Positions 20,157-29,471 of a DNA stretch of 64,000 bases are shown here, piece by piece. The stretch lies in NCBI RefSeq assembly GCF_000379765.1, contig NZ_KB903444.1, positions 1-64,000 on the forward strand. Direction: 5' to 3'. A program made the translations under genes and the position numbers. Each line of letters begins with the position of its first letter. Positions within the stretch are counted from its first letter, which is position 1. This DNA is from Flexithrix dorotheae DSM 6795 (GTDB lineage Bacteria; Bacteroidota; Bacteroidia; Cytophagales; Flammeovirgaceae). The notes beneath the pieces were generated by a model, which did no database searches, was not told the DNA's origin, and was given only the letters and a program-made list of their open reading frames with translations.

Positions 20157-21254
20157 ATGACCAAAATATTATTACTTACTCCTGACCTAAAGGATATGGG
20201 TGGAGTTACAAATTATTATAACACCCTGGGGCTTCATGAAAGCCCGGATATTGAAGTGTTTTTCGTTAATTCTGCTCAAAAGGAAACCAGTATTGATAAA
20301 ATAATTAGATTGATTAGGAGATATATTCAATTTTTACTTTTACTTATCAGTAAAAATTTTCGCATCATTCACGTCAATCCTTCTTTCGATAAAAAATCCT
20401 TTTTTAGAGACGCAATGTTTGTATTTATCGGATTATTATTTAAAAAAAAAGTATTGGTTTTTTTTAGAGGATGGGATGAAACTTTTGAGCATTCGGTTCA
20501 TCATTCCTTTTTAAAAAAGAAAATAATGAATCTTACTTTTGGGAAATGCAACAACTTTATTGTTTTAAGTCAATTATTTAAAAATAAAATCATTGCTCTT
20601 TCACCCCAACTCAAAAATAAGAATATTTGGGTTGAAACTACAGTTGCAGATGACAGTTTCCTGCCTCAATTTAATCTGGATCATAAATTATCTTCAACTG
20701 AAATTTCATTCCTCTTTTTGTCCAGAATTGTAAAAGAAAAAGGTATTTTTATAGCTTTAGAGGCTTATAGGTTAGTTAAAAATAAATTCCCAAACCTAAA
20801 TCTAAAACTCATCATTGCCGGTGATGGACCTGCTCTAGGGGAAGCCAAACATTTCACTAAAGTGAACAATATAGATGCGGTAGAATTTACCGGATATGTT
20901 TTAGGAAAAGAGAAAGGAAAGTTGCTCCTTCAATCAAAAATCTTAATTTTCCCAACATTTCATGGGGAAGGTCTCCCAAACACTGTTTTAGAAGCAATGT
21001 TATATGGCATGCCAATAATTTCAAGGATAAATGCAGGAATCCCCGATGTAGTAGAAGCCAACATAAATGGTTTTTTAACTACACATAAGGACCCGGAAAT
21101 CTTTAGTAACTTTATGGAAAAACTTATTTTAAATAAAAACCTGTACGAAGAGATGGCTATGGTCAACCATATTAAAGGCAAAAGTTTATTTACAAAAACC
21201 AAAGTAAAAGCCAGAATTTTAGGAATTTATCAAAAAATTTCAAAAGAGGATTAA
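20157..21254 (+). CDS. GT4-type glycosyltransferase 3
   Basis: The GT-B protein has an N-terminal loop DMGGVTNYYNTLGL and a donor domain with FLFLSRIVKEKGIFIALEAY, IIAGDGPALGEA and the GT4 signature GEGLPNTVLEAMLYGMPII. I chose the ATG at 20157 (MTKILLLTPDL) over a TTG 45 bases upstream because it gives the standard beta-strand start of the fold. This is the last gene of the polysaccharide operon. The stretch up to the sulfatase gene (about 140 bp) holds no clear terminator. Confidence 0.87.
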   Translation: MTKILLLTPDLKDMGGVTNYYNTLGLHESPDIEVFFVNSAQKETSIDKIIRLIRRYIQFLLLLISKNFRIIHVNPSFDKKSFFRDAMFVFIGLLFKKKVLVFFRGWDETFEHSVHHSFLKKKIMNLTFGKCNNFIVLSQLFKNKIIALSPQLKNKNIWVETTVADDSFLPQFNLDHKLSSTEISFLFLSRIVKEKGIFIALEAYRLVKNKFPNLNLKLIIAGDGPALGEAKHFTKVNNIDAVEFTGYVLGKEKGKLLLQSKILIFPTFHGEGLPNTVLEAMLYGMPIISRINAGIPDVVEANINGFLTTHKDPEIFSNFMEKLILNKNLYEEMAMVNHIKGKSLFTKTKVKARILGIYQKISKED

Positions 21255-21394
21255 TTGTTTTAAAAAAAGCTACATCTTTCCCCCAATAATAGTAGAAGAG
21301 TTAAATTAAATACAAACCTTTGCCATAATATAGATTGATAAATATTCCATTTTCTGGATAAGTTTTAGCAAATTCAAGCTCGTTTTTTGAATAC

Positions 21395-22861
21395 TTGAAT
21401 TTTTTAATTTCTACTATAGTGAGAAAAGTTGGCTTATTCTTTTTGATCACACTAATTAAGTGGTTTTCTTTTTCTGAATTACCTGCCCAATCTCCAAAAG
21501 TTCCCAACATTATATTAATTATGTCTGATGATCAGGGTTGGGGAGATTTGGGTAACCGGCATGAACATTTACAAACTCCAAACCTGGACGAAATGACCAG
21601 AAATGGCCTGGAATTTACCAGGTTTTATGCTGCTGCCCCAGTGTGTTCCCCAACAAGAGGAAGTATGCTCACCGGAAGGCACCCCTACCGATATGGAATT
21701 TTTTATGCGAATTCCGGACATCTGCCACCTTCAGAGGTTACTCTACCTGAAGTTTTGAAAGAAAATGGTTATCTGACCGGGCATTTTGGCAAATGGCACC
21801 TGGGAATCATGGATAAATATGTGATTGAAGGAAACCGAGGAGGAAAGGCTGAAAACCAAAAACATTTTTCTCCACCATGGACCAATGGATATGATGTGTG
21901 TTTTGCCACAGAATCCAAAGTACCAACCTGGGATCCCATGATAAATCCACCCCAGGAAGTATCAGGTTCAAATAAAAAACAAAAAGATGGAGATTCTTTT
22001 GGAGTTTATTATTGGGAAGGAGATGGAAAGATTGCCACCTCAAATTTAGATGGAGATGATTCAAGGGTTATAATGGATCGAGTATTACCCTTTATTGAAA
22101 AAGCAGAGCAAAATAATCAGCCGTTTTTTACCACCATCTGGTTCCATACGCCACATTCCCCGGTGGTTGCTGGAGAAAAATATCGGAAAATGTATGCTGA
22201 ATATTCCCTGGATCACCAGCATTATTACGGAAGTATAACCGCTATGGATGAGCAAATTGGTAGATTGAGAACTAAACTCAGAGAGTTGGAAATTCACGAA
22301 AATACCTTAATATGGTTTTGTTCAGACAATGGTCCAGCTGCCAGAGGAGGAGGCCCCGGATTGGAAAATGGAGGAAGGCAACAAGGCTCCAATGGTGGAT
22401 TAAGAGGTATGAAAGGCACACTCTACGAAGGGGGCATACGGGTTCCCGGAATTATTGAATGGCCTGAAATTATAACTAAACCCGTTCAAACTGACTTCCC
22501 TTCTGTTACTTCAGATATTTTACCTACTATCCTGGAACTGTTAAATTTGGAACTGCCCAAAGGGGTAGATTTAGATGGAAGGAGTATTGGTTCAATTTTA
22601 AAAGGAGAAAAAATTACAAAAAGGAATTCGCCAATTGGGTTTCAATCCAGGTTTAGGGGAAATGAGTTTAAAGTATGGATGGAGGATAATCTAAAACTGG
22701 TTCATATAGTAAAAGAAGACTCATGGGAATTGTACGATCTGGAAAAAGATCCATTTGAAAAGAACCCAATTCAGCAACAATTTCCCGATCAAACTGAAAA
22801 AATGAAAGCTGCATTACTGCAATGGATTGACCAGACTAATACCTTAAATCAAAAAAATTAA
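21395..22861 (+). CDS. Exported formylglycine-type sulfatase (arylsulfatase family) 1
   Basis: The protein of about 488 residues belongs to the alkaline-phosphatase-like sulfatase fold. It has the N-terminal metal site (IILIMSDDQGWGD) and the core motif VCSPTRGSMLTGRHPYR. The Cys of CSPTR is the residue turned into formylglycine by a maturation enzyme; none is encoded here. The second metal site is FCSDNGPAARGGG. There is a signal peptide ending near SELPAQ. No ATG fits: the frame starts at TTG (used here) or at GTG at 21419, which gives a more normal signal peptide (RKVGLFFLITLI). It lies just after the sulfated-polysaccharide operon. Substrate unknown. Confidence 0.88.
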   Translation: MNFLISTIVRKVGLFFLITLIKWFSFSELPAQSPKVPNIILIMSDDQGWGDLGNRHEHLQTPNLDEMTRNGLEFTRFYAAAPVCSPTRGSMLTGRHPYRYGIFYANSGHLPPSEVTLPEVLKENGYLTGHFGKWHLGIMDKYVIEGNRGGKAENQKHFSPPWTNGYDVCFATESKVPTWDPMINPPQEVSGSNKKQKDGDSFGVYYWEGDGKIATSNLDGDDSRVIMDRVLPFIEKAEQNNQPFFTTIWFHTPHSPVVAGEKYRKMYAEYSLDHQHYYGSITAMDEQIGRLRTKLRELEIHENTLIWFCSDNGPAARGGGPGLENGGRQQGSNGGLRGMKGTLYEGGIRVPGIIEWPEIITKPVQTDFPSVTSDILPTILELLNLELPKGVDLDGRSIGSILKGEKITKRNSPIGFQSRFRGNEFKVWMEDNLKLVHIVKEDSWELYDLEKDPFEKNPIQQQFPDQTEKMKAALLQWIDQTNTLNQKN

Positions 22862-22998
22862 TGTAGCATTTTATGCTTAACAACTTCCGTAAGAAATTCA
22901 AAAATTCTTTTTAATTTGGAGGTTTTCGAACATTACTATAAACGGCTTTTGTCCTGCCATGATGAATGTTCGATCTTTTAAATACTAATTCACCAATT

Positions 22999-24774
22999 AT
23001 GTTAAAACCTGTACAAACCTTATCTTTTATTTTCTTCATTTCCTTTTTAATTTCTTCCTGTAAAGAAGAAGTGAAAACTACAGAGGCCAAAAAACCTAAT
23101 GTTATTATCATTCTAACAGACGATCAGGCTTGGGGAGATTTGAGTATTAATGGTAACCAAAATTTAAAAACGCCCAATATCGACAAATTAGGGCAAGAAG
23201 GTGCTGCTTTTAATAATTTTTATGTTTGCAGTGTTTGTTCCCCCACCAGAGCAGAATTACTTACTGGCCGATATAATTTTCGCAGTGGAATATACAGTAC
23301 AGGAGGTGGAGGAGAACGGATGGATATGGATGAAACCACGATAGCCGATATATTTAAACAAGCCGGATATGCCACGGCAGCTTATGGCAAATGGCACAAT
23401 GGTATGCAATATCCCTATCATCCGAATGCCAGAGGATTCGATGATTTTTATGGTTTTTGTTCTGGCCACTGGGGGGATTATTTTTCTCCTATGCTGGAAC
23501 ATAATGGGGAAATTGTAAAAGGTGATGGATTTTTGATTGATGATTTCACCAATCATGGGCTCGATTTTATGGAAAAAAATAAGGACAACCCATTTCTGCT
23601 TTACTTACCTTTCAATACGCCACACACCCCTTTTCAGGCACCTGACAGAAACTGGGATAAATTTAAAAATAAGGAAATCAATCAACTGGAAGAGCCTAGA
23701 AATGAAGATATTGTAGAAACCAGAGCTGCTCTTGCTATGTGTGAAAACATCGATGAAAATGTAGGTAGAATCATTTCCAAAACCAAAGAGCTGGGAATTG
23801 ATGATAATACCATTGTGCTTTTTTTTAGTGATAACGGGCCGGCAAGAAAAAGATGGAATGGCGGCATGCTGGGTAAAAAAGGGAGTACGCACGAAGGAGG
23901 AATACGGTCGCCATTGTTAATGAAATGGCCTGCCAGTATAAAACCAGGAAAACTTGTAGAACAGGTAACCTCAGTTACGGATTTGTTACCTACTCTTATG
24001 GAGATGTGTGGGATTAATTTCCAAACAGAAAAACAGCTGGATGGTATTAGTGTTAAGCCAACAATACTGGATGAAAAAGCAGAATGGGAAGACCGATATA
24101 TTTTTAATGATTTTCAAAAAAAATCAAGCGTAAGGAACCAGAATTATCGCCTGGCAGAAAATGATGGATTGTATAATATTACCGAGGACCGCAACCAAAC
24201 CAAAGATTTAAGTGAAGAATTACCAGAGTTGAAGGCGGAAATGGTGAAGGTTAGAAATAATTTCCTTCAACAAAAAATAGCAGAATTACCCGCTGTAGAC
24301 GAACGTCCTTTTTATTTAGGACATCCGGCCATGAAATTTACCCAAATCCCGGCAAGAGATGGAACTGCCCACGGAGCCATTAAAAGATCGAATAAATACC
24401 CCAACTGCTCCTTTTTTACCAATTGGACCAATGTAAATGATAGCATTAGCTGGCAGGTAAATGTTCCGGAAGCTGGTAAATTTAAGGTACAACTTTATTA
24501 TACCTGCCCGGAAGCCGATGCGGGTTCCGCTATTCAGCTGACAGTGGGAAAAAATAAGCTTCAAACTAAAATTTCAGAAAGCTTCGATCCACCCCTGAGA
24601 GGAATGGAAAAAGATTTGGCTCCTCGAATTGAATCTTATGTAAAAGACTGGAAGAAAGTAAACATAGGAGAAATCCAGTTGGATAAAGGAGATTGGAATA
24701 TGTCATTGAAAGCACTGGAAATGCCTGGAAATAGTGTGATGGATTTTAGGCTGTTTATATTTGAACGCATTTAA
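22999..24774 (+). CDS. Lipoprotein sulfatase with C-terminal beta-sandwich domain (arylsulfatase family) 2
   Basis: The ATG at 22999 gives a lipoprotein signal (MLKPVQTLSF to LISSC). The sulfatase domain follows: IIILTDDQAWGDL metal site, the formylglycine motif CSPTRAELLTGRYNFR, and FFSDNGPARKRWNGG. Residues from about 465 form an extra beta-sandwich (ISWQVNVPEAGKFKVQLYY) that looks like a carbohydrate-binding or galactose-binding module seen on polysaccharide sulfatases. An earlier in-frame start 33 bases upstream is less likely because it buries the lipobox. It is 137 bp downstream of the first sulfatase and ends before a strong terminator, so both are probably co-transcribed. Confidence 0.9.
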   Translation: MLKPVQTLSFIFFISFLISSCKEEVKTTEAKKPNVIIILTDDQAWGDLSINGNQNLKTPNIDKLGQEGAAFNNFYVCSVCSPTRAELLTGRYNFRSGIYSTGGGGERMDMDETTIADIFKQAGYATAAYGKWHNGMQYPYHPNARGFDDFYGFCSGHWGDYFSPMLEHNGEIVKGDGFLIDDFTNHGLDFMEKNKDNPFLLYLPFNTPHTPFQAPDRNWDKFKNKEINQLEEPRNEDIVETRAALAMCENIDENVGRIISKTKELGIDDNTIVLFFSDNGPARKRWNGGMLGKKGSTHEGGIRSPLLMKWPASIKPGKLVEQVTSVTDLLPTLMEMCGINFQTEKQLDGISVKPTILDEKAEWEDRYIFNDFQKKSSVRNQNYRLAENDGLYNITEDRNQTKDLSEELPELKAEMVKVRNNFLQQKIAELPAVDERPFYLGHPAMKFTQIPARDGTAHGAIKRSNKYPNCSFFTNWTNVNDSISWQVNVPEAGKFKVQLYYTCPEADAGSAIQLTVGKNKLQTKISESFDPPLRGMEKDLAPRIESYVKDWKKVNIGEIQLDKGDWNMSLKALEMPGNSVMDFRLFIFERI

Positions 24775-25281
24775 AACTTACTTTTAAAAAATTGAACTAA
24801 AAGCTTTTCCTGAACAGGACTTTTGTAATTCATACCTGGACTAAAGTCCTGTTCTTTCTTAATTTTCTGAAAGTTGTAATGAGCATATTATTAAGTTTTG
24901 ACATTTAAAATCTTAAAAATTTAAATTAAACAGCAGATTTACAGTGTTTTATTATTAGTCATTAAATTGATTTTCCAGATTTCCGAATTTTACCAGCATC
25001 ATTTAAAACTAAACTCTTAATGGTAAATCCTTGATCGTCACACCTTTTGAAAGCTTTCCTTTAAAATCAATTATTTCCCGGTAAAAATAAGATGTGTAGC
25101 CATACTGTAACCACATCAGATTAGTCAGAAATTGGCATTTTCATTGTTAGGAAAATTTTCCTGTATCAACCAAAAAAATAAGCTCCTCAATTAAAATAAT
25201 AATGATTCTGATAGTTCTAAAATAAGGAGTATATTATCAATTATTTGATAAGTATTGAATTGAGATTATTCAGCATTTAAA
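24775..25281. other. Intergenic region, about 500 bp, no gene seen
   Basis: Apart from the terminator at 24812-24862, this AT-rich stretch shows no convincing gene. The right part should hold the promoter of the AsmA-like gene, but no clear Bacteroidota -7/-33 pair was found. Confidence 0.5.
24812..24862 (+). terminator. Rho-independent terminator after the sulfatases
   Basis: A perfect 12-bp inverted repeat, GAACAGGACTTT (24812-24823) and AAAGTCCTGTTC (24843-24854), with a 19-nt loop is followed by a T-rich run. It lies 38 bp after the second sulfatase stop codon. Confidence 0.75.
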
Positions 25282-28266
25282 ATGAAAAAAGTATTTAAGG
25301 TTTTTCTGGTAGTCCTGTTTTTAGTTTTGGCCCTTTTCACAGGCCTTATTATAACGGCATGGCAAATGGAAGATCGAATTACCAGACTGGCCATTGAGGA
25401 AGTAAGTGATTATCTGCAAGTGCCACTTGGAATGGAAAGTGTTTCTTTCTCTTTGATTGATCATTTTCCGCTGGCTACTATTCACTTTAATGGCCTGTGG
25501 ATGGGAAAACACAGTGAAAATGAGGCAGCCGGCAGCACAACCTCAATTGATACCCTGGCTCAATTTGATAAACTACATATTTCCTTTTTATCAGAGCCTT
25601 TACTTGAGAACATTTTTATTGTAAGGGCGATTGAAGTAGAGGGAGGTTTTTTAAAATATGATGTAGATTCATCAGGAGTTTCAAATATAGATTTTTTAAT
25701 TCCTAAAGATACTACCACAACTGTAGAACAAGACACAGTAATTCAACCTCTGGATTTTACGCTTGATAAATTATCATTCAAAGAGCTTACCTGTTTTTAT
25801 AAAGACGACCAAAAAAAAATCCAGCTTAAAGCATTTTTGGGAAATATAGATGCCAGGGCAAAAATTGATAGTGTGACCATGCGCGTAGAATCGGAGGGAA
25901 ACATTAAGCTGACTGATTGCAAGTTTGCCGATACCAATTTATTCAAAATGCAGCAAACCGATCTGAATTATGCTATCAAATATGTGCCGGATTCCGTAGC
26001 TTTAAATAAGCTGGACATTCAAACTGAGGGAGCATTTCTTGGGGTTAAGGGTACAATTCAGCTTGGTGACACCACAAAAACCGGCATGGATCTGGCCCTT
26101 ACGGCTTCGGATTTTAATTTGAAAGAATTGGTTAAATATGCACCCCAGCAATATTTAAATGACTATCAAATCAGCCAGATTGATGGTATCCTCAATTTGA
26201 ATGCAAGTGTAAAAGGAGCTTATGCAGAGAAGGAACTTCCAAAAGTAAATGGTGAATTTAGCCTTGCAAATGGGCGTATCAAATATGCCGATTATCCCGA
26301 AGTAGAAAATTTTTATATCAAGGGCTCTGCCACCAATGGATATAAGCAAAACAATGAAAGCACTTCCATTTTAATCGATTCACTATGCATTCGGTCGAAT
26401 GAGGCCACTTTGGCTTTGAAAGGTTCGGTGGCAAATATTGACCAACCCGAATATAATTTTATTACCCAGCTGAATGCCAAATTGGAGAAATGGAAACCAT
26501 TTATTCCGGATTCACTTGTACAAAAATTAAACGGAGATATTACTTTAGACTTAAAATCCAACGGTGTTTTACCAGATTCCATAAACAGCGAATTTACGGA
26601 CTATGTAATGGAAAAAAGCAAGGCTTCCCTCCTATTCCATAACCTGAATATCGATCTGGATTCTTCTCTTTCTCTCCATAAACTATCGGGGAAATTGAAA
26701 TATGCTGCAAATAAGTTATGGTTAGATAGCTTCACCATTGATATTCCCCAACACGATATTTCCCTTGCAAATAATTCTCTGAAGGCAAATTGGGTAGGTT
26801 CCTTTAACAAAACTGAATCTCTGAAAATCGATTTGTTTGTAAAGAACCTTGAAACTCCGGGAGTTTTAATGAATGGAAAAGTATCCATCAAAAACCTAAA
26901 CCGTCCAACTTTTGTGCTGCAGGATACATTACAACTTGATCTTCCCAAATTGAAAAAGTTCATTCCTGATTCCATTATTAGTGATGTGAAGGGAAATATT
27001 TATGCGATTATCAATTCTGAAGGCAGTTTAAATCCTGATTCTATTTCCGAGCAGATTATGGATATAATTTATGATCAGAGTACTTTCTATGCAAAAATGT
27101 CAGATGTCTGGATCGATCTTCCCGATACCGATATGGACATCAAAAAGCTTTCAGCTCAAGTTCATGTAGACCCCAAAAAGGTGGCCATACATCATTTGGA
27201 AGGCACTTATCACGATATTAGTTTTCATTCTGATACCACTTTAATCAAAAACTTGTTCAATACTATTGTAAAAGATAAACCTGGCAAACTGGAAATTGAG
27301 GGCATCTGGAGACTGGATGATTTGGATTATGCCATGTTGGATACTTATATGGGTACTGAAGAGGAAGAAGGCTCCACAAATAAGGAGGCTGTAGTTGATA
27401 AAAATGGTAATGTAGTAAAAGAAAATGCTGCACCAGGATGGGATATGAACTACGAAGTAAAAGGGAAAGTTTTTGCAAAAAGCCTAAAATATAATAATGC
27501 CTTATTAGATGATATTTCTGTAAAAATTAATATTCAGCCTGAATTATATGTAATTGATCAGTTGAAGTTTAATGCATTTGATGGAAGCATGAATTCTTCA
27601 CTCAGAATTGAAATCCAGGAAGATAATATGGAAATCAATATAAAAAATAAAGTTGACAGGATGGATATCAAGAAGCTGCTTCATGACATGGACAATTTTG
27701 ATCAGAAGGAATTAATTGATGAAAATCTAAGCGGTATATTTTCAACAGATTCCTTTTTTATTAAAATGATAATGGAGGAAGATTCTATAATTTACCCTGC
27801 AATGAGAATAATCGGTGACATCACCCTAGAAAATGGAGGTTTTTATAATTATGAACCTGTCAGTTCTCTTGCACCTTATATACCCGGTGTTAAAAGTCTT
27901 GATACTTTGGTTTTTAATACTATTGAAAGTCATCTCTTCTTAATGCAAGACAAAATGTATGTTCCTAAAACTGAAGTACACAGCAATGCTTTCGATATAT
28001 CAGTAATTGGGATGCAGAGTTTTGGGGAAGATTACGAATATCGTTTAGAAGTTCACTTACATGAAATACTTTTCGGAAAAGGTAAAAAGGATAAAGATAG
28101 AAAACCTGTATTTGTAAAAGCATTTAGCCTGGAGGGAAAAGATAGAAATGGATTTGGTAAGGAAGAAGATCAAATAAAAATGGCAAACAGAATTAGATCA
28201 AAAGAACGGTTGTTAAAATTACATTTTCACCCATTAACCGTTTCGTTTAATACAGGCGTAAAATAA
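25282..28266 (+). CDS. AsmA-like membrane-anchored periplasmic protein
   Basis: The 994-residue protein has one N-terminal membrane anchor (about 7-27) and the AsmA start pattern (ITRLAIEEVSDYLQVPLGMESVSFSLIDHFP). The long remainder is beta-rich with repeated short beta-hairpin units, as in the AsmA/TamB/YhdP group, which are now viewed as bridges for lipid transport between the two membranes. The C-terminal part (SFGEDYEYRLEVHLHEILFG) matches Bacteroidota AsmA-like members. It stands alone between two intergenic gaps. Whether it serves lipid transport or outer-membrane assembly cannot be read from the sequence. Confidence 0.78.
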   Translation: MKKVFKVFLVVLFLVLALFTGLIITAWQMEDRITRLAIEEVSDYLQVPLGMESVSFSLIDHFPLATIHFNGLWMGKHSENEAAGSTTSIDTLAQFDKLHISFLSEPLLENIFIVRAIEVEGGFLKYDVDSSGVSNIDFLIPKDTTTTVEQDTVIQPLDFTLDKLSFKELTCFYKDDQKKIQLKAFLGNIDARAKIDSVTMRVESEGNIKLTDCKFADTNLFKMQQTDLNYAIKYVPDSVALNKLDIQTEGAFLGVKGTIQLGDTTKTGMDLALTASDFNLKELVKYAPQQYLNDYQISQIDGILNLNASVKGAYAEKELPKVNGEFSLANGRIKYADYPEVENFYIKGSATNGYKQNNESTSILIDSLCIRSNEATLALKGSVANIDQPEYNFITQLNAKLEKWKPFIPDSLVQKLNGDITLDLKSNGVLPDSINSEFTDYVMEKSKASLLFHNLNIDLDSSLSLHKLSGKLKYAANKLWLDSFTIDIPQHDISLANNSLKANWVGSFNKTESLKIDLFVKNLETPGVLMNGKVSIKNLNRPTFVLQDTLQLDLPKLKKFIPDSIISDVKGNIYAIINSEGSLNPDSISEQIMDIIYDQSTFYAKMSDVWIDLPDTDMDIKKLSAQVHVDPKKVAIHHLEGTYHDISFHSDTTLIKNLFNTIVKDKPGKLEIEGIWRLDDLDYAMLDTYMGTEEEEGSTNKEAVVDKNGNVVKENAAPGWDMNYEVKGKVFAKSLKYNNALLDDISVKINIQPELYVIDQLKFNAFDGSMNSSLRIEIQEDNMEINIKNKVDRMDIKKLLHDMDNFDQKELIDENLSGIFSTDSFFIKMIMEEDSIIYPAMRIIGDITLENGGFYNYEPVSSLAPYIPGVKSLDTLVFNTIESHLFLMQDKMYVPKTEVHSNAFDISVIGMQSFGEDYEYRLEVHLHEILFGKGKKDKDRKPVFVKAFSLEGKDRNGFGKEEDQIKMANRIRSKERLLKLHFHPLTVSFNTGVK

Positions 28267-28295
28267 ACAACTAAAATTTGGGGTTAAAATTATTA

Positions 28296-28320
28296 TGCCT
28301 TCTAATTAGGCTGTTTTTAT
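28296..28320 (+). terminator. Possible weak terminator after the AsmA-like gene
   Basis: A short stem (GCCT / AGGC, 7-nt loop) is followed by TGTTTTTAT. The stem is only 4 bp, so this is weak. Confidence 0.25.
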
Positions 28321-28348
28321 ATATAAAATTTTCACTAAATCAGTTGGA

Positions 28349-28867
28349 ATGAAGTATTTAATCTTACTATTAAGTTGTTTTACTTTAAGTGTTTCTGCTC
28401 AAAATTTTCAGGTTGGGGATACTGTGCCCAATATTGTTATGAATAATTTAGATGGACAGGAAATTAAATTATCTTCTTTAAGGGGAAAGGTAGTTTTGGT
28501 AGATTTTTGGGCTGCCTGGTGTAAACCATGTAGAGAGGAAAATCGGGAATTGGTGAAAGTTTACTCTGATTATAAGGATAAGACCTTTAAAAATGGTGAA
28601 GGATTTACTGTTTTTAGTGTTTCACTTGATAAAAAAGAAACGGCATGGAAAAAAGCAATTAATACTGATAAATTAATTTGGGATTACCATGTAAGCGACC
28701 TGAAAGGCTGGAACAATGATGCTGCAAAATTATATAAAATAAAAAGTATCCCGCAGAGCTATCTAATTGATGGAGAAGGACGAATAATTCATGTAAACCC
28801 AAGAGGAGAAACTTTGGAAAAAACCCTTAAAAAATTCAGTAAAAAATCGTTTGGTTTTTGGGATTAG
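28349..28867 (+). CDS. TlpA/ResA-like exported thioredoxin-family protein
   Basis: The 172-residue protein has a signal peptide ending in SVSAQ, then the AhpC/TSA-Redoxin style start (VGDTVPNIVMNNLDGQEIKL) and a thioredoxin active site WCKPC at residues 57-61. The cis-Pro region (IKSIPQSYLID) is present. Length and layout match TlpA/ResA reductases of Bacteroidota, which act in the periplasm on disulfides. It converges on a small Cys-rich lipoprotein gene with a shared terminator in between. Confidence 0.88.
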   Translation: MKYLILLLSCFTLSVSAQNFQVGDTVPNIVMNNLDGQEIKLSSLRGKVVLVDFWAAWCKPCREENRELVKVYSDYKDKTFKNGEGFTVFSVSLDKKETAWKKAINTDKLIWDYHVSDLKGWNNDAAKLYKIKSIPQSYLIDGEGRIIHVNPRGETLEKTLKKFSKKSFGFWD

Positions 28868-28885
28868 ACTTACCTAAAAAAATAG

Positions 28886-28916
28886 GATGGTTTACTATTA
28901 TCGTAAACCATCTTTT
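28886..28916. terminator. Bidirectional terminator between convergent genes
   Basis: A perfect 10-bp stem, GATGGTTTAC (28886-28895) and GTAAACCATC (28903-28912), has a 7-nt loop. It has TTTT on the right and an A-run on the left, which reads as a T-run on the minus strand. The stop codon of the minus-strand lipoprotein gene lies in the loop and right arm. Confidence 0.75.
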
Positions 28917-29230
28917 GCCCTCATCAATAAATTAAGCAATTGATCTTTCACCTGATCATTTTCTCCTGAAGCAGCAAATCTACCTCCAGAAGAACTACTA
29001 CAGCCCAAATCTTCAGCTAATTGATCTAATTCATCTTCCTGATATTCTTTCCCATCATATTCATATACACAAACCATATCGTCACAACAGGCTGTTACAT
29101 TTTTGGATGTACAAATTTCATCCTGAGAACATGATTTTTCGGATTCTGGCTCTTCATCACAATTTGTAAGTGCAAAAGTGACCAACCCAAGAATAAAAAA
29201 TAACTTAAAAAATTTGCTTTTTTTCATCAC
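28898..29230 (-). CDS. Small Cys-rich lipoprotein of unknown function
   Basis: The 110-residue protein has a lipoprotein signal peptide (LFFILGLVTFALTNC). After the lipid-linked Cys there are six more Cys (KSC, EIC, ACC, VC and GC), probably forming disulfides in the periplasm or on the surface. The rest is acidic and then Ser-rich (CSSSSGG). I do not recognise the family. It converges on the TlpA-type thioredoxin gene, whose product could act on its disulfides; this is only a guess from position. Confidence 0.65.
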   Translation of the reverse strand: MMKKSKFFKLFFILGLVTFALTNCDEEPESEKSCSQDEICTSKNVTACCDDMVCVYEYDGKEYQEDELDQLAEDLGCSSSSGGRFAASGENDQVKDQLLNLLMRAKDGLR

Positions 29231-29471
29231 TGATTAAAATTTAAAATATCAAATTCCTTTGAAAACCACAACGTAGTAAATGTGCCATTGATATTTGAAA
29301 TTCAAAAAATAAAAGCATCTAATGAAACTTTTCCCTGTTGGTAAACCAACCTCGGTAATAAATTAAAAATATCATACCAAATGGTACATGATTATAGCCT
29401 TCTGCTACTTTTGTGCCATGTTTTTATTCCCGCTATCCCTATACTGAAAAGATTCTTTAAATATCGATTTT

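Noticed and set aside
22966..22998. Earlier ATG for the second sulfatase
   Set aside because: It would place 11 extra residues before the lipoprotein signal.
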